Shown: one piece after another, positions 52,040 to 61,925 of the stretch | Layout of the letters: every line of letters starts with the position of its first letter | Position numbering within the stretch: the first letter of the stretch is position 1 | From: Petrosia ficiformis | Taxonomy: Eukaryota > Porifera > Demospongiae > Haplosclerida > Petrosiidae | Length of the DNA: 64,000 nt | Assembly: GCA_947044365.1 (NCBI GenBank) | Contig: OX345637.1 | Location: 7,031,201-7,095,200 of the forward strand | Direction of reading: 5' to 3' | The notes under the pieces: generated by a model | Told to the model about the DNA's origin: nothing | Database searches by the model: none | What the model saw: only the letters and a program-made list of their open reading frames with translations | Translations under genes and position numbers: made by a program

Positions 52040-54436
52040 AAAATGTAGACTGAAAAAACAAAATCTCACAGATGAATTTTTCCAAGGCAACAGAGCTGAA
52101 AAATAGTTAAAAGAAATTAGCAAATATTTAGAACTGAATGAAGTTAATAAATCCTACATACATTTATGTTCATTATTATTACTACCTAGCAGACCTAATC
52201 ATCATTCAAATAGCAAAAAACCTACTAATAAGTTTCACAAGCCTTGGTGGAATCCAGAACTATCAGTAATGCGTAAACAAGTTAAAATTACATTAAAGGA
52301 CTGGCTTAATGAAAAGACCTCTGCTGTACAAAAAAATAAATACATTGATGCTCAGCAAACATTTTGATAAAAATGTCAGAAAGTGTAAAAGAGAATACCA
52401 ATCAAAGCAAAGAAATACTGTTCTCAGTATTCAAAAAAGCAACCCTAAATCTTTTTGGCACACAATTAAAAAGATTTCAATCAATTCCAACAACAAAATT
52501 GACAAAATTCCTTGGGAAATTACCATCAACAATGAAATTATTACAGACCAGTTCTCTGTATTAGAACTTGCTCTTACTATTTACATGACTGCCCAAAACA
52601 GAAAATTACTAAATAAAGACACCTTCATATGTTTCATAGATCTTAAAAAAGCATTTGATGGTGTTGATAGGAAATTACTGTGGTATAAACTGCAATGTTA
52701 TGGTATTAATGGTACTTTACTCAACAACATAATGGCTTTATATAAACAAGTCCAATATAGTATAGAAATAAATGAGTACCAGACAGACTGGTTTGAAGTC
52801 AGAAGAGGTGTGAAACAAGGTTGCATACTGTCTCCCATTCTATTTAATATATTCATTAATGACATCATACCCTTTATAAAACAAATAAACACGGGAATAC
52901 ACAATACAGAGGAAGTTTTGATATGCATCTTACTATATGCTGATGACATAGCTCTTTTAGCAGAAAAGGAAGAGGATCTCCAGAGTCTAATTGATAAAGT
53001 TAATGCATAGTGTTGTAAAAACCTGATGACAATAAATGTAACAAAAACTAAAGTCCTACATATGCGTAAAAAAAAGCAGGTCACGATCAAGCTTTAACTT
53101 TTTCTGTAAGGAACACATTATTGATTACTGCAACGAATACAAATATTTAGGTGTATATTTTAATGAATTCTTAGATGACAAACTAATGAGAGATCATGTA
53201 GCCCTCTCAGCTAGGAGAACACTGGCAGGTCTATGCTCTCGCTCCAAAGTTTTGGGAGGTTTTATGTATCAAACATTCACTCAACTATATTATTCACTAG
53301 TAACACCTGTAATGGACTATGGATGCATTATTTGGGGCTATAAAGAGCATACCAAATTAACTACTATCCAAAATAATGCAATGAGATTCTTTCTAGGATG
53401 TAACAGAAACATGCCTATAGCAGCAATGGTAGGAGATATGGGTTGGCTTCCAACCCATTATCGACAAATGTTGCAAGTTTTAAAAGCATTTCTTAAAATA
53501 AGTAAAAATGAATGTAACCCCATTTTATATGAAGTATTCGCTTGGTCTAGCAAGTTAGCTAAATTAGGTAAGAGAAATTGGTGTTGGCACTGTAGTAAAT
53601 TAATTTCTATTGTTAAAGGATCATGTATTGAATTGGCCATTATTACTTATACTCCCTTGTACAGTAAGCTGGAGGAAGGGGTTCACATATTAGCTTTGAA
53701 TGAATGGCAAAAGCAGGTACAAAAAAGAACCAGACTCAAATTCTGAATCTGGTGGTAGGTTACTTATATATAAACAATTGCAATCAGAGCTAGTGCCATC
53801 TGCATGTGGGTATATAACTGCCAACATTAGTCTTGGGAGAAGGTGGATAATGGCAACTATTAGAGGTGGATGTTTGCCTCTGGCCATTGAGACTGGTAGA
53901 TTACAGAGTCCTAAGATACCTCTGTCTAGTCGTCTATGCTCCCACTGTGCAATGGATTCTGTGGAAGATATTCCACACTTTATACTTTTTTGTCCAAAAT
54001 ATAATAATATTCGTAAATCATTATTTCTGTACATGACCAATTACTTCCCATCATTCCAATCATTAACACCTAATGAAAAGCTAAAAGTCATTTTATCACA
54101 GCATCACAATGCACACACTTCATACTTTATTTATAAAATGTTCAAAACAAGAAACTCATAAATTTATTTATTTTAGTCTCATTCACTTATTTATTATATC
54201 TTTTTATTTTATTTTATTCTATTTTTATTTTTTAATTCTCATGGTATCATCATTAGATTTACTTGTCACCATATACCTTTTCTTTTCAGTTTTTTTTGTT
54301 TAACTCTGTCCCTCATAAGCCTAAGAGGCTGGACAACTTATGTTGTATATACACATATATGTGCGTGTATGTATATATATCAACTATGTTGTGTGTGATT
54401 AATATAATTCAATTCAATTCAATTCAATTCAATTCA
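52040..54436 (+). mobile_element. Degenerate L1-like (APE-type) non-LTR retrotransposon, 5'-truncated
   Basis: Several frames joined by frameshifts and stops. HKPWWNPELS (about 52238) marks the linker between endonuclease and RT; the endonuclease is gone. RT motifs: FIDLKKAFDGVDRKLLW, RRGVKQGCILSPILFNIFIN and LLYADDIALLAEKEEDLQ, with the fingers region before motif A deleted (NEIITDQ runs into LELALTIYM). There is a stop near 53009 and a frame change to 53186-53746, then another to 53700-54161. These hold the C-terminal region SLGRRWIMATIRGG and the terminal knuckle LCSHCAMD...HFILFCPKY. The 3' end is an (ATTCA)n tail at about 54406-54436. It sits within the ACGCAATT satellite. Confidence 0.82.
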
Positions 54437-54490
54437 TTTACGCAATTACGCAATTTACGTAATTACGCATTTTACGCTATTACGCACGAT
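54437..54490 (+). repeat. ACGCAATT satellite, right block
   Basis: TTTACGCAATTACGCAATTT and ATTACGCATTTTACGC follow directly after the (ATTCA)n tail. They are the continuation of the block at 51921-52035. Confidence 0.85.
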
Positions 54491-55970
54491 GTTTTTGGTT
54501 TTCCAAAGCTCTTGCTCTTGAAAATGCCACGTAAAGTTGACCATGTGAAAATACAGGTTTAGGTAAATATACTCCTACCTTATCAAACGTTTGTCCTTGG
54601 GCTTTGTTAATTGTCACAGAGTATGCAAGCCTTAGTGGAAATTGTATCCTATGCAAGCTGAATGGCAAATTAATATCATTTGGAGTTAGTTTTATTCTTG
54701 GTATCAGAACCTCATTTCCAGCATTTTGTCCATAAATGATTTTTGCCTGTACACAGTTGCGATGTAAATACGTTATTTCTAATCTTGTACCATTATATAA
54801 TCCCTTTTTCAAGGCAATGTCACTTTTAGGTTTAGGCAGTGAGGAGGCATACCTGAGCCTCTTCGCTATTATCACAACTTACAGAATCTGCACTCAGGTA
54901 TGTTATAGATTCACCTTGGATCATTTTCAAAACTTGTTCATTGATAAATAAACAATCACACGCCTACACCTTTCTTCATTTGTAATGTTGGCAAATAATT
55001 CATAAACTATTGATTCTCTCACTATACATAAATCAGGTATTTCTCTCATAGGTGGCCCAAGATCAGTTATGAGTGTTCCATTTCCTAATTCAAGAAGCCA
55101 TTTAGAAAACTCTTGCTCTCCTTGGTTTGTACGCATATTCTGCGTTAGTTTTATTTGCTGAAAATGTTGCCATAGAATTGACTTTTTAAGGCATGTGTCT
55201 ATAACAACTGTTTCTGTTGCACGAGGTACAACAGGGAGAACTTGTCTAAAATCTAGACGTAATAACATAACTTTTCCTCCAAAACATTCATTGTTTCCTG
55301 TAATATCTTGCAAACATCTATCAATACCAGCATGTGTAAGTGTAAGTATCGTTGATGCTTCATCTATAATAAACATATTCTGGTTACGCAGGAAATTAGC
55401 ATGTTCCGACATTAGTGATACATTACATGAACCTGTATCTACCACTGGCACTGGTAATTTGAATAAACTATGTACAGTTCTACCTTCAGTCAAGTTTAGC
55501 TGCTATACTCATCCAAGCAGCACATAATACTTTATACGATTTTGACGCAAATAATGTGCAATCATGTTAAAGACAAATGTCTTTCCTGAACTATTAGCAG
55601 GTGGGGCACCATCTTCCCCCAATGAAAACAGCAGCTACCTCATCATGAGTTGGCTCATTGTACCTTCTCTGATCAGGACCCTGTTTGAAATAAAGTCTTA
55701 CCTCTCTTGGTATTCTATTTTCTGCACATGCAGACCCTTGTTCTTCTTGCTGAACTTCATGCATGTACTTATATGCAACAGCATATGGACTACTTTCATC
55801 CAAGTCTCTTTCTTCTCCTGTCTCCAAACTTCTTCGTGTTTCTCTATGTTTTTGTCTATCCAAAGATCTCCTGAACTCTCTTTCTTCTTCTGTCTCCAAA
55901 GCTATTCTCTGTCTTTGTATAATTCTGCTTCTAATTATCCTGGAATTCTTTTAAAACTCAAACGTCTTTA
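54480..55970 (-). pseudogene. Broken Helitron replication/helicase remnant
   Basis: Minus-strand fragments in several frames. At 55899-55610: a repetitive R/E-rich N-terminus (RRSLETGEERDLDE) and RRYNEPTHDEVAAVFIG, as found before the Helitron replicase-like domain. It runs immediately into Pif1-type helicase motif I GAPPANSSGKTFVFN (about 55611-55567) after a frame change, so the Rep/HUH part is deleted. Further motifs: IIDEAS (Walker B), DFRQVLPVVPRA, LTQNMRTN, YLSADSVSCDN (about 54900), TINKAQGQTFDKVGVYLP and LYVAFSRARAL. Frameshifts near 55610, 55500 and 54920 make it non-functional. Termini (TC...CTRR) were not located. Confidence 0.8.
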
Positions 55971-56081
55971 CAACGCTCAACGCCTCCTTTTATTAAGTCT
56001 CGTCAAAACGCGCATGCGCACGTTAAAGCGTGGGCGTCAACGTCTAATTTTCGGGTCTTTGTTGCGGGTGAATTTGACAGA

Positions 56082-56290
56082 CTGACAGACAGACAGACAG
56101 ACAGACAACGGTAATTACATATAACTAGATGAATGTAAAACATTGTGGGGGCGAAGTAGTACACGCCTATTAATTAGTTAAAGCTATTTCACCCCGCTGG
56201 GGGCCAAGTGGTCCCCGCTGGAGAAAAAGACGTACGTACGCAAGCAGGCAAGATTCTCGACTAGTGTGGGGCTTCGCCCCAATTATATAT
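56082..56290. repeat. (GACA)n tract and a GGGGC-ended inverted sequence
   Basis: (CAGA)n at about 56082-56106. It is followed by GTGGGGGCGAAGTAG near 56140 and the related GTGGGGCTTCGCCCC (a self-complementary end) near 56268. Possible MITE end; family unknown. Confidence 0.4.
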
Positions 56291-56354
56291 AATTTTTATA
56301 ATTTATTTCAAGCTATCACATATTCACAGTATAACTTGTAATAGAAAGTTTATC

Positions 56355-56905
56355 TAAAATCACTGTTATCTGAAATCACTCATTAATTCAGTGATTTTAG
56401 ATAAACTTTCAGTTACAATTTATAATTATTATCAACAAGTGATAGGCTGAAATATATTTACCCTAATGATACAAAGTTAGAAATAATTGTTATTAATAAG
56501 TGAATTGATAGTGCAAGGTTGCTGTATATTAGAATATCTGAATTGCTATAAAAAAAACTGATTAGTACTTTTAGCAGTTCATGAATTGAATGTCATATAT
56601 CTTCTGGTTGTTAAACAGTCAACTACACCATCAGTTGGTTACTGACATCATAATTGCTAATAATCATATGTGATTAATGTTGAGCAATTCAATAATGAAA
56701 TTGCTTTTTAAAATAATAATTTCAGATAAATGTTTAGAGATCAGTCAGAATTTAGAAAATATCCAGAGATAATTATATCTAATATCATATAATATATTAT
56801 ATATAATTCAAACTATCACTTGTTGACAATATAATTCATAATGGAAAGTTTATCTGATTTCAGATAAGCTTTCAGTTAGAATTAATTTGTCAGAGTGAAA
56901 TATAT
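56355..56905. repeat. Palindromic motifs upstream of the beta-helix gene
   Basis: GAAAGTTTATCTAAAATCAC at about 56344 pairs with GTGATTTTAGATAAACTTTC at about 56392. A shorter version, GAAAGTTTATCTGA...TCAGATAAGCTTTC, is at about 56841-56875. A single arm GATAAGCTTTCAGTTACAAT occurs at about 57066, close to the start codon. They share the flank CTTTCAGTTA(C/G)AAT. Confidence 0.7.
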
Positions 56906-57141
56906 TTACTCTTGTATGTTATTAGCCAAACTTACTAAATTAAATTGATAGTGCAAGATTTTTGTACATCAGAATATCAAATTTGCACTTTTAGCTGTTC
57001 ATGAGCTATATCAAATTTGATGTGTGAAAGTAAATATAAATTACTCGGCATGTGTAGTGATATTTGATAAGCTTTCAGTTACAATCATGATAAACTATGT
57101 ATTTTTAATCTACAGAACAACAGCAAGATTATACACTCAAC

Positions 57142-60100
57142 ATGTCACTACTTATCCTATTTCTACTTTTACTTTCTTCATTTGCTGTTGCTGACTGGCA
57201 ACACAAGATTTATGTAAAGTCTACAGGAGTCAATGATACATCTTGTTTGAATGGTGGGAAACAGACTCCATGTGCTACTATCAACATGGCATTGAAGGGA
57301 GTAAACAACTCTACTGGTATTTACATTTATCCTGGTATTCATACTCTACAACCTGGGATTGAGACTGAGGTTAGTGGTAAGTCTCATGTTGGTATTATTG
57401 GTCTAGCCAATGAAAATCTGGAGGTTGTAGTATCATGTTATCCACTCACTGGAGTGTCATTTATTATGTCAGATAACATCATCATTGAATCTCTTACTAT
57501 TCGTGGTTGTGGTAGTTTACAGGTCTTTGAGTTCCACACATTCCAAGTAGCAGTGTACATGTTATACTGTTATAATGTACATATTAACAGTACTGTAATT
57601 GAGTCATCCAATGGTACTGGTCTTATCATGTATAATACAGTGGGTAATGTAACTATACAGAGCTGTACACTCAGGGAAAATGGACAAGAATCATCAAATA
57701 AGGGAGGTGGCATCCTTATTGAGTTCTTAAAAGATATGTATTCAGATTCATTAATGGGTCATCGATTTGCTTTTTATACTATTATAAATTCCACATTCAT
57801 ATCAAACAATGCTTACTCTAGTCGTGATAAATCATCTGGTTGTTATAATCTTGCTAACCAGTGTGTTAGTGGTTGTGGAAGTTGTGGAGGAGGGATATCA
57901 ATTATTTTGAGAGGACAAGCCAGTAATAATGTATTCCTAATGGATACTTGTGTAATGGAGGGTAATTCTGCTAATCATGGAAGTGGTTTCTATATAGCAT
58001 TTCATGATGAAGCATATAATAATACTGTTAATATTAGTAACAGTCAAGTGCATTCCAATATGAATCATGATATGGAACAGCTTATAGAATGGAATGATCA
58101 TAGAGGAGGTGGAGGAGGTAAAGTAGTACAATCAGCCAATAATAACACTTTTAATATAATAGATTCATATATTAGTAACAACACAGCTGTTACTGGAGGT
58201 GGGATATCATTAATATGTGGTAATAGTCATTTGAGTAATATTACTATACATAATACTAGTATGGTAGGTAATAAGGCATTTACAGGTTTAGCATTGCATT
58301 CAGCTAGCGAATACCATACTGTAGATATGTATGTTGAGATCTCAGACTGTAAAATACATGAAAATAGCCCAGTATGTTCCAATAATGATACTGTCCGTCA
58401 TTTGCTTTCCAGACAACTTGTTCCTTCTGGTGCTATCAGTACAGTAGGCAAAATATACTTTAAAGGTAACAATGTGTTTGAAAATAATAATGCATCATCT
58501 TTGACAGCTTATTATCGAAGTGAAGTGGTAATACTTAACAATTCTTCTCTTCACTTTACAAACAATTCAGGTGAATATGGTGGAGCTATTGCACTATTTG
58601 ATTGTAGTTATATCATTGTATATCCTGAAGTACAACTATATTTAGCAAACAACCATGCTTCTGCACCAGGAGGTGCTATATACTCTGGGAGTTGTACTCT
58701 TATAAGCTATATATTTTATTGCTTTATCCAGTATTATGACCCTTATGTTCATCCTGATGAATGGGATGTCAAATTCAATTTCGCTTCAAATACATATGAA
58801 GATGATTATGGTTCTTTTATACCTAATGCAATATATTCTGCATCTCTTTCCTTATGCTGGTGGCCATTACAAAACTCCTCTTATATCACAACTGATGCTA
58901 TCAAGAATACGCTCTGCTGGAATAATTGGTACTATAGTCCAGATAATTGTTCAATGAGTGTAATGTCTGATGTAGCTTATTTTAATACAAATTATGATAT
59001 AGAAGTATATCCAGGAGGTAGACTGTTACCACCGTTAGCATATGATGGTTCAGGGAATATGATAGATATTACAGAAGATAGCATTTGTATTACATCAGGG
59101 CCAGCTCGCTTTTGTGATGATGAAAATCAAACATATGCATGCTCTTCTTTTGGCACTGACTCACTTCAGGTTTGTAATCGTGGATGTGAAACCTTCAATG
59201 AAACTAATTATGTCACTGTGGCTAGCTCTAGTGGTGTAGAATCTACTTTCACATTTAAATTTACAAAATATCCTTCATGGCAATTTAGATTTGATTCTGA
59301 TGATCGTTGTGATAAATATATATTATCAAGTAAAATTCCGGGCCTAACTTGCTTTAAAAATTCCCCATTTTCCCCATGCTTTGTTGATTCCTATTATAGG
59401 TTGAAAGCAGGATATTGCTTAAGTAATGACTCGCTAATAGGAACATGTCCTACTACTTACTCATATCTCATAGGAGATTTCATCTGCACAGAGATATCAG
59501 CCACAGAGTTAGCATGTACAGGGCAGTATTTAGCATTTACTGATTTGCTTAAACATTTTCCAGAGTGTAACGATCATCATAATGGAAGATTGTGTGGTGG
59601 ATGTGAAAATGAATACTCAATACCTATTAATTCCCCAATTCTATCTTGTATGAACTGTACTGATTCATTAGTGAAAGGATGGTTTATTTTTATTTTAGGG
59701 GAGATGATACCAGTCACACTTCTGGTGACATTAATATTAATATTGAATATTAACTTCACTCAAGGATCATCAAACGGATATTTATTTTATAGTCATAGTC
59801 TGACTATTTTAATACCTAGATTGAGTATAATACTATTTGACAGTTTAAATAACATAGATTTCACGATTTTTATACTGCCATTTAGTATTTGGAATCTGGA
59901 TTTTTTGTTTTCTTCATCAACTTCATCAACATATGAATTCACTGATGATAGTATGATCAAATTAAATGCTTATACTCAATGGCCTGTATGTATCTCATCC
60001 AAAATGACTCCTTTAGGTGCTATTTCATTCTGGTATTTGATAGCATCATATCCACTGGTCCTATTACTACTACTCTATGTTTGGATTATCATGTATGAGA

Positions 60101-61299
60101 AAGGATTCAGATGTGTTGTGTATATTACTAGACCAATCCATCGTCTACTAGCACGTTTTTGGCGTATGTTTGATATTGAACCATCATTGATTCATTCCAT
60201 AGCTTCAGTTTATGTATTGTGTTTTACACAATTTACATCAATCTCTCTCAAACTACTTCATTTCAGTAAATGGCAGAGTCTAGTAAATGAAAATGAAAAT
60301 GGCTATGCTTTCTTTTATGATGGTACAATGGACTATTTTGGTTGGCCTCATGCTGTTGCTGGATTATTTGCAATATTGATTTTATTACTTGTAGTTTTAT
60401 TACCCATGTTGTATCTTCTCTTCTATCCAATGAAAGTATTTCAGAGGCTTTTAGATAAAATGAAGTTTCAAAATGAATTTCTGAAAATGCTTATGGATGT
60501 GTTCACAGGACCTTTCAAAGATGGAACAGACAACAGTAAAGATTATCGATGGTTTGCTGTAATATATTTATTGCTTCGTGTTATTACTATCAGTTTCTAC
60601 TACATACCATATGAGTACCATGTAATTGCTTTTGCACTTCAGCTAATTGTATTTGTTATAACTGGTGGTGTTATAATTATATTCAGACCATACAAGAGAA
60701 ACATACATAACTTTTCTGAATTCTTATTGATATCAATTTTAGCAGTAATTAATATTTTACCATTAGTGCTTGAATTAAGGTCCACAGTATATTCCTTGGT
60801 ACCGTGGGTGGTGTATTTACCATTGATGTATTCACCAGTACTTATAGTTATCCTGTACTGTATATACTGGATAATAAAGAAGATAAAGAAATGCTGTGTA
60901 TACTGTAAATCAATCAGACGAAATCCTCCAGTTGTTCTTAATGATGAGGAAGAAGATGTTCCACAACAATTAATAATTAATGATAATGATGATCTATTTG
61001 CTGATCGTATAATGAATCCTGATGACTATGATGAAAAACATGCTTTTAGTATACCTGATGTTGAAGTATCTCTTGGTAGTAAAACAGTCCATACTTCAGT
61101 AGTAAGACGATCCAAAATCAAAGCTCCACATTCTGTACGACTAGTAAGCCCTGAAAATGATGATTGTGTTATGAATCCTGATGACTGTAATGAAGAACAC
61201 AGTTCTGTCCTGTCTCCATCCTCTCTGTCATCTCAAAACAGCAGGAAGAACATTCCTTTATTGATGACAGCTAGTGTTGACTATGGCACTATTAATTAA
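57142..61299 (+). CDS. Secreted beta-helix ectodomain plus multi-pass membrane protein, 1385 residues
   Basis: Single exon. Signal peptide at 1-18 (MSLLILFLLLLSSFAVA). Residues about 22-520 form a right-handed parallel beta-helix, pectin-lyase-like: HKIYVKSTGVNDTSCLNGGK then PCATINMAL, followed by repeated coils ending GGGI, NNTAVTGGGISL, EYGGAIAL, APGGAIYSG, with many N-x-S/T sites. A Cys-rich segment follows at about 655-840 (GGCENEYSIPINSPILSC). From about 845 to 1250 there are eight to nine hydrophobic segments, including WFIFILGEMIPVTLLVTLIL, ASYPLVLLLLLYVWIIMYEK, GLFAILILLLVVLLPMLYLL and VFVITGGVIIIFRPYK. A charged cytoplasmic tail contains two related MNPDD(Y/C) repeats. The layout recalls TRP-like channel or receptor families with long ectodomains known from sponges and protists. 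No function is established, and channel or receptor is inference. Confidence 0.88.
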   Translation: MSLLILFLLLLSSFAVADWQHKIYVKSTGVNDTSCLNGGKQTPCATINMALKGVNNSTGIYIYPGIHTLQPGIETEVSGKSHVGIIGLANENLEVVVSCYPLTGVSFIMSDNIIIESLTIRGCGSLQVFEFHTFQVAVYMLYCYNVHINSTVIESSNGTGLIMYNTVGNVTIQSCTLRENGQESSNKGGGILIEFLKDMYSDSLMGHRFAFYTIINSTFISNNAYSSRDKSSGCYNLANQCVSGCGSCGGGISIILRGQASNNVFLMDTCVMEGNSANHGSGFYIAFHDEAYNNTVNISNSQVHSNMNHDMEQLIEWNDHRGGGGGKVVQSANNNTFNIIDSYISNNTAVTGGGISLICGNSHLSNITIHNTSMVGNKAFTGLALHSASEYHTVDMYVEISDCKIHENSPVCSNNDTVRHLLSRQLVPSGAISTVGKIYFKGNNVFENNNASSLTAYYRSEVVILNNSSLHFTNNSGEYGGAIALFDCSYIIVYPEVQLYLANNHASAPGGAIYSGSCTLISYIFYCFIQYYDPYVHPDEWDVKFNFASNTYEDDYGSFIPNAIYSASLSLCWWPLQNSSYITTDAIKNTLCWNNWYYSPDNCSMSVMSDVAYFNTNYDIEVYPGGRLLPPLAYDGSGNMIDITEDSICITSGPARFCDDENQTYACSSFGTDSLQVCNRGCETFNETNYVTVASSSGVESTFTFKFTKYPSWQFRFDSDDRCDKYILSSKIPGLTCFKNSPFSPCFVDSYYRLKAGYCLSNDSLIGTCPTTYSYLIGDFICTEISATELACTGQYLAFTDLLKHFPECNDHHNGRLCGGCENEYSIPINSPILSCMNCTDSLVKGWFIFILGEMIPVTLLVTLILILNINFTQGSSNGYLFYSHSLTILIPRLSIILFDSLNNIDFTIFILPFSIWNLDFLFSSSTSSTYEFTDDSMIKLNAYTQWPVCISSKMTPLGAISFWYLIASYPLVLLLLLYVWIIMYEKGFRCVVYITRPIHRLLARFWRMFDIEPSLIHSIASVYVLCFTQFTSISLKLLHFSKWQSLVNENENGYAFFYDGTMDYFGWPHAVAGLFAILILLLVVLLPMLYLLFYPMKVFQRLLDKMKFQNEFLKMLMDVFTGPFKDGTDNSKDYRWFAVIYLLLRVITISFYYIPYEYHVIAFALQLIVFVITGGVIIIFRPYKRNIHNFSEFLLISILAVINILPLVLELRSTVYSLVPWVVYLPLMYSPVLIVILYCIYWIIKKIKKCCVYCKSIRRNPPVVLNDEEEDVPQQLIINDNDDLFADRIMNPDDYDEKHAFSIPDVEVSLGSKTVHTSVVRRSKIKAPHSVRLVSPENDDCVMNPDDCNEEHSSVLSPSSLSSQNSRKNIPLLMTASVDYGTIN

Positions 61300-61925
61300 A
61301 ATGTTTGTGATTAATATATAATAATCTGTTACTTTCTAGTATTGTGTGTTAATTATTTGCTGCTTAGTTTATAACTTCCTCAACAATTGATTTCATTTTC
61401 TATAACAATGGATTTTGCCTTTAAAAAAAATGTTGTTTGAAAGCTGATATAGAGTTATATATACTCCCTTTTCAAATCTTTCATCTGTTATAAACACTGA
61501 GAAGATTATTGGGTGTAAAAGGAATTTTCAAATCCCACCACATATAAAATTGCAGAGGATTCTCTGACAAGATAGTAATTATATAATAGTGACTATATGA
61601 TTGGTTTTATTATGCTCCATATGTTAGTCATAGTTTTCACTTGTAGGTCAACATTCATGTTCACCTTGACCTCAGAAGTATTCATAAATTTAGTTTGGAA
61701 GGACAAACAATATTTTTTTCCTGTATTATGTTGATATAATTATTCTTCCTGTTCTTTTTGTATGTCAAATTTCAATCCATTGCTTCATTAGACTATAGTA
61801 TGCTTCGGCCACACCAGAAACGTGAAACGATAATCTATCTTTAAAAAATAAAACATAAACAATATTATATTCCAATCTTATATAGACATGGTATTAAAAA
61901 CATATAAACATACATTTATTAATTA
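61300..61925. other. Spacer between convergent genes, with a partial MITE family B copy
   Basis: Between the beta-helix gene and the sirtuin stop codons. At about 61645-61800 it has TTCACCTTGACCTC and GTATGTCAAATTTCAATCCA, shared with the family B copy at 31795-32050. No gene seen. Confidence 0.6.
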
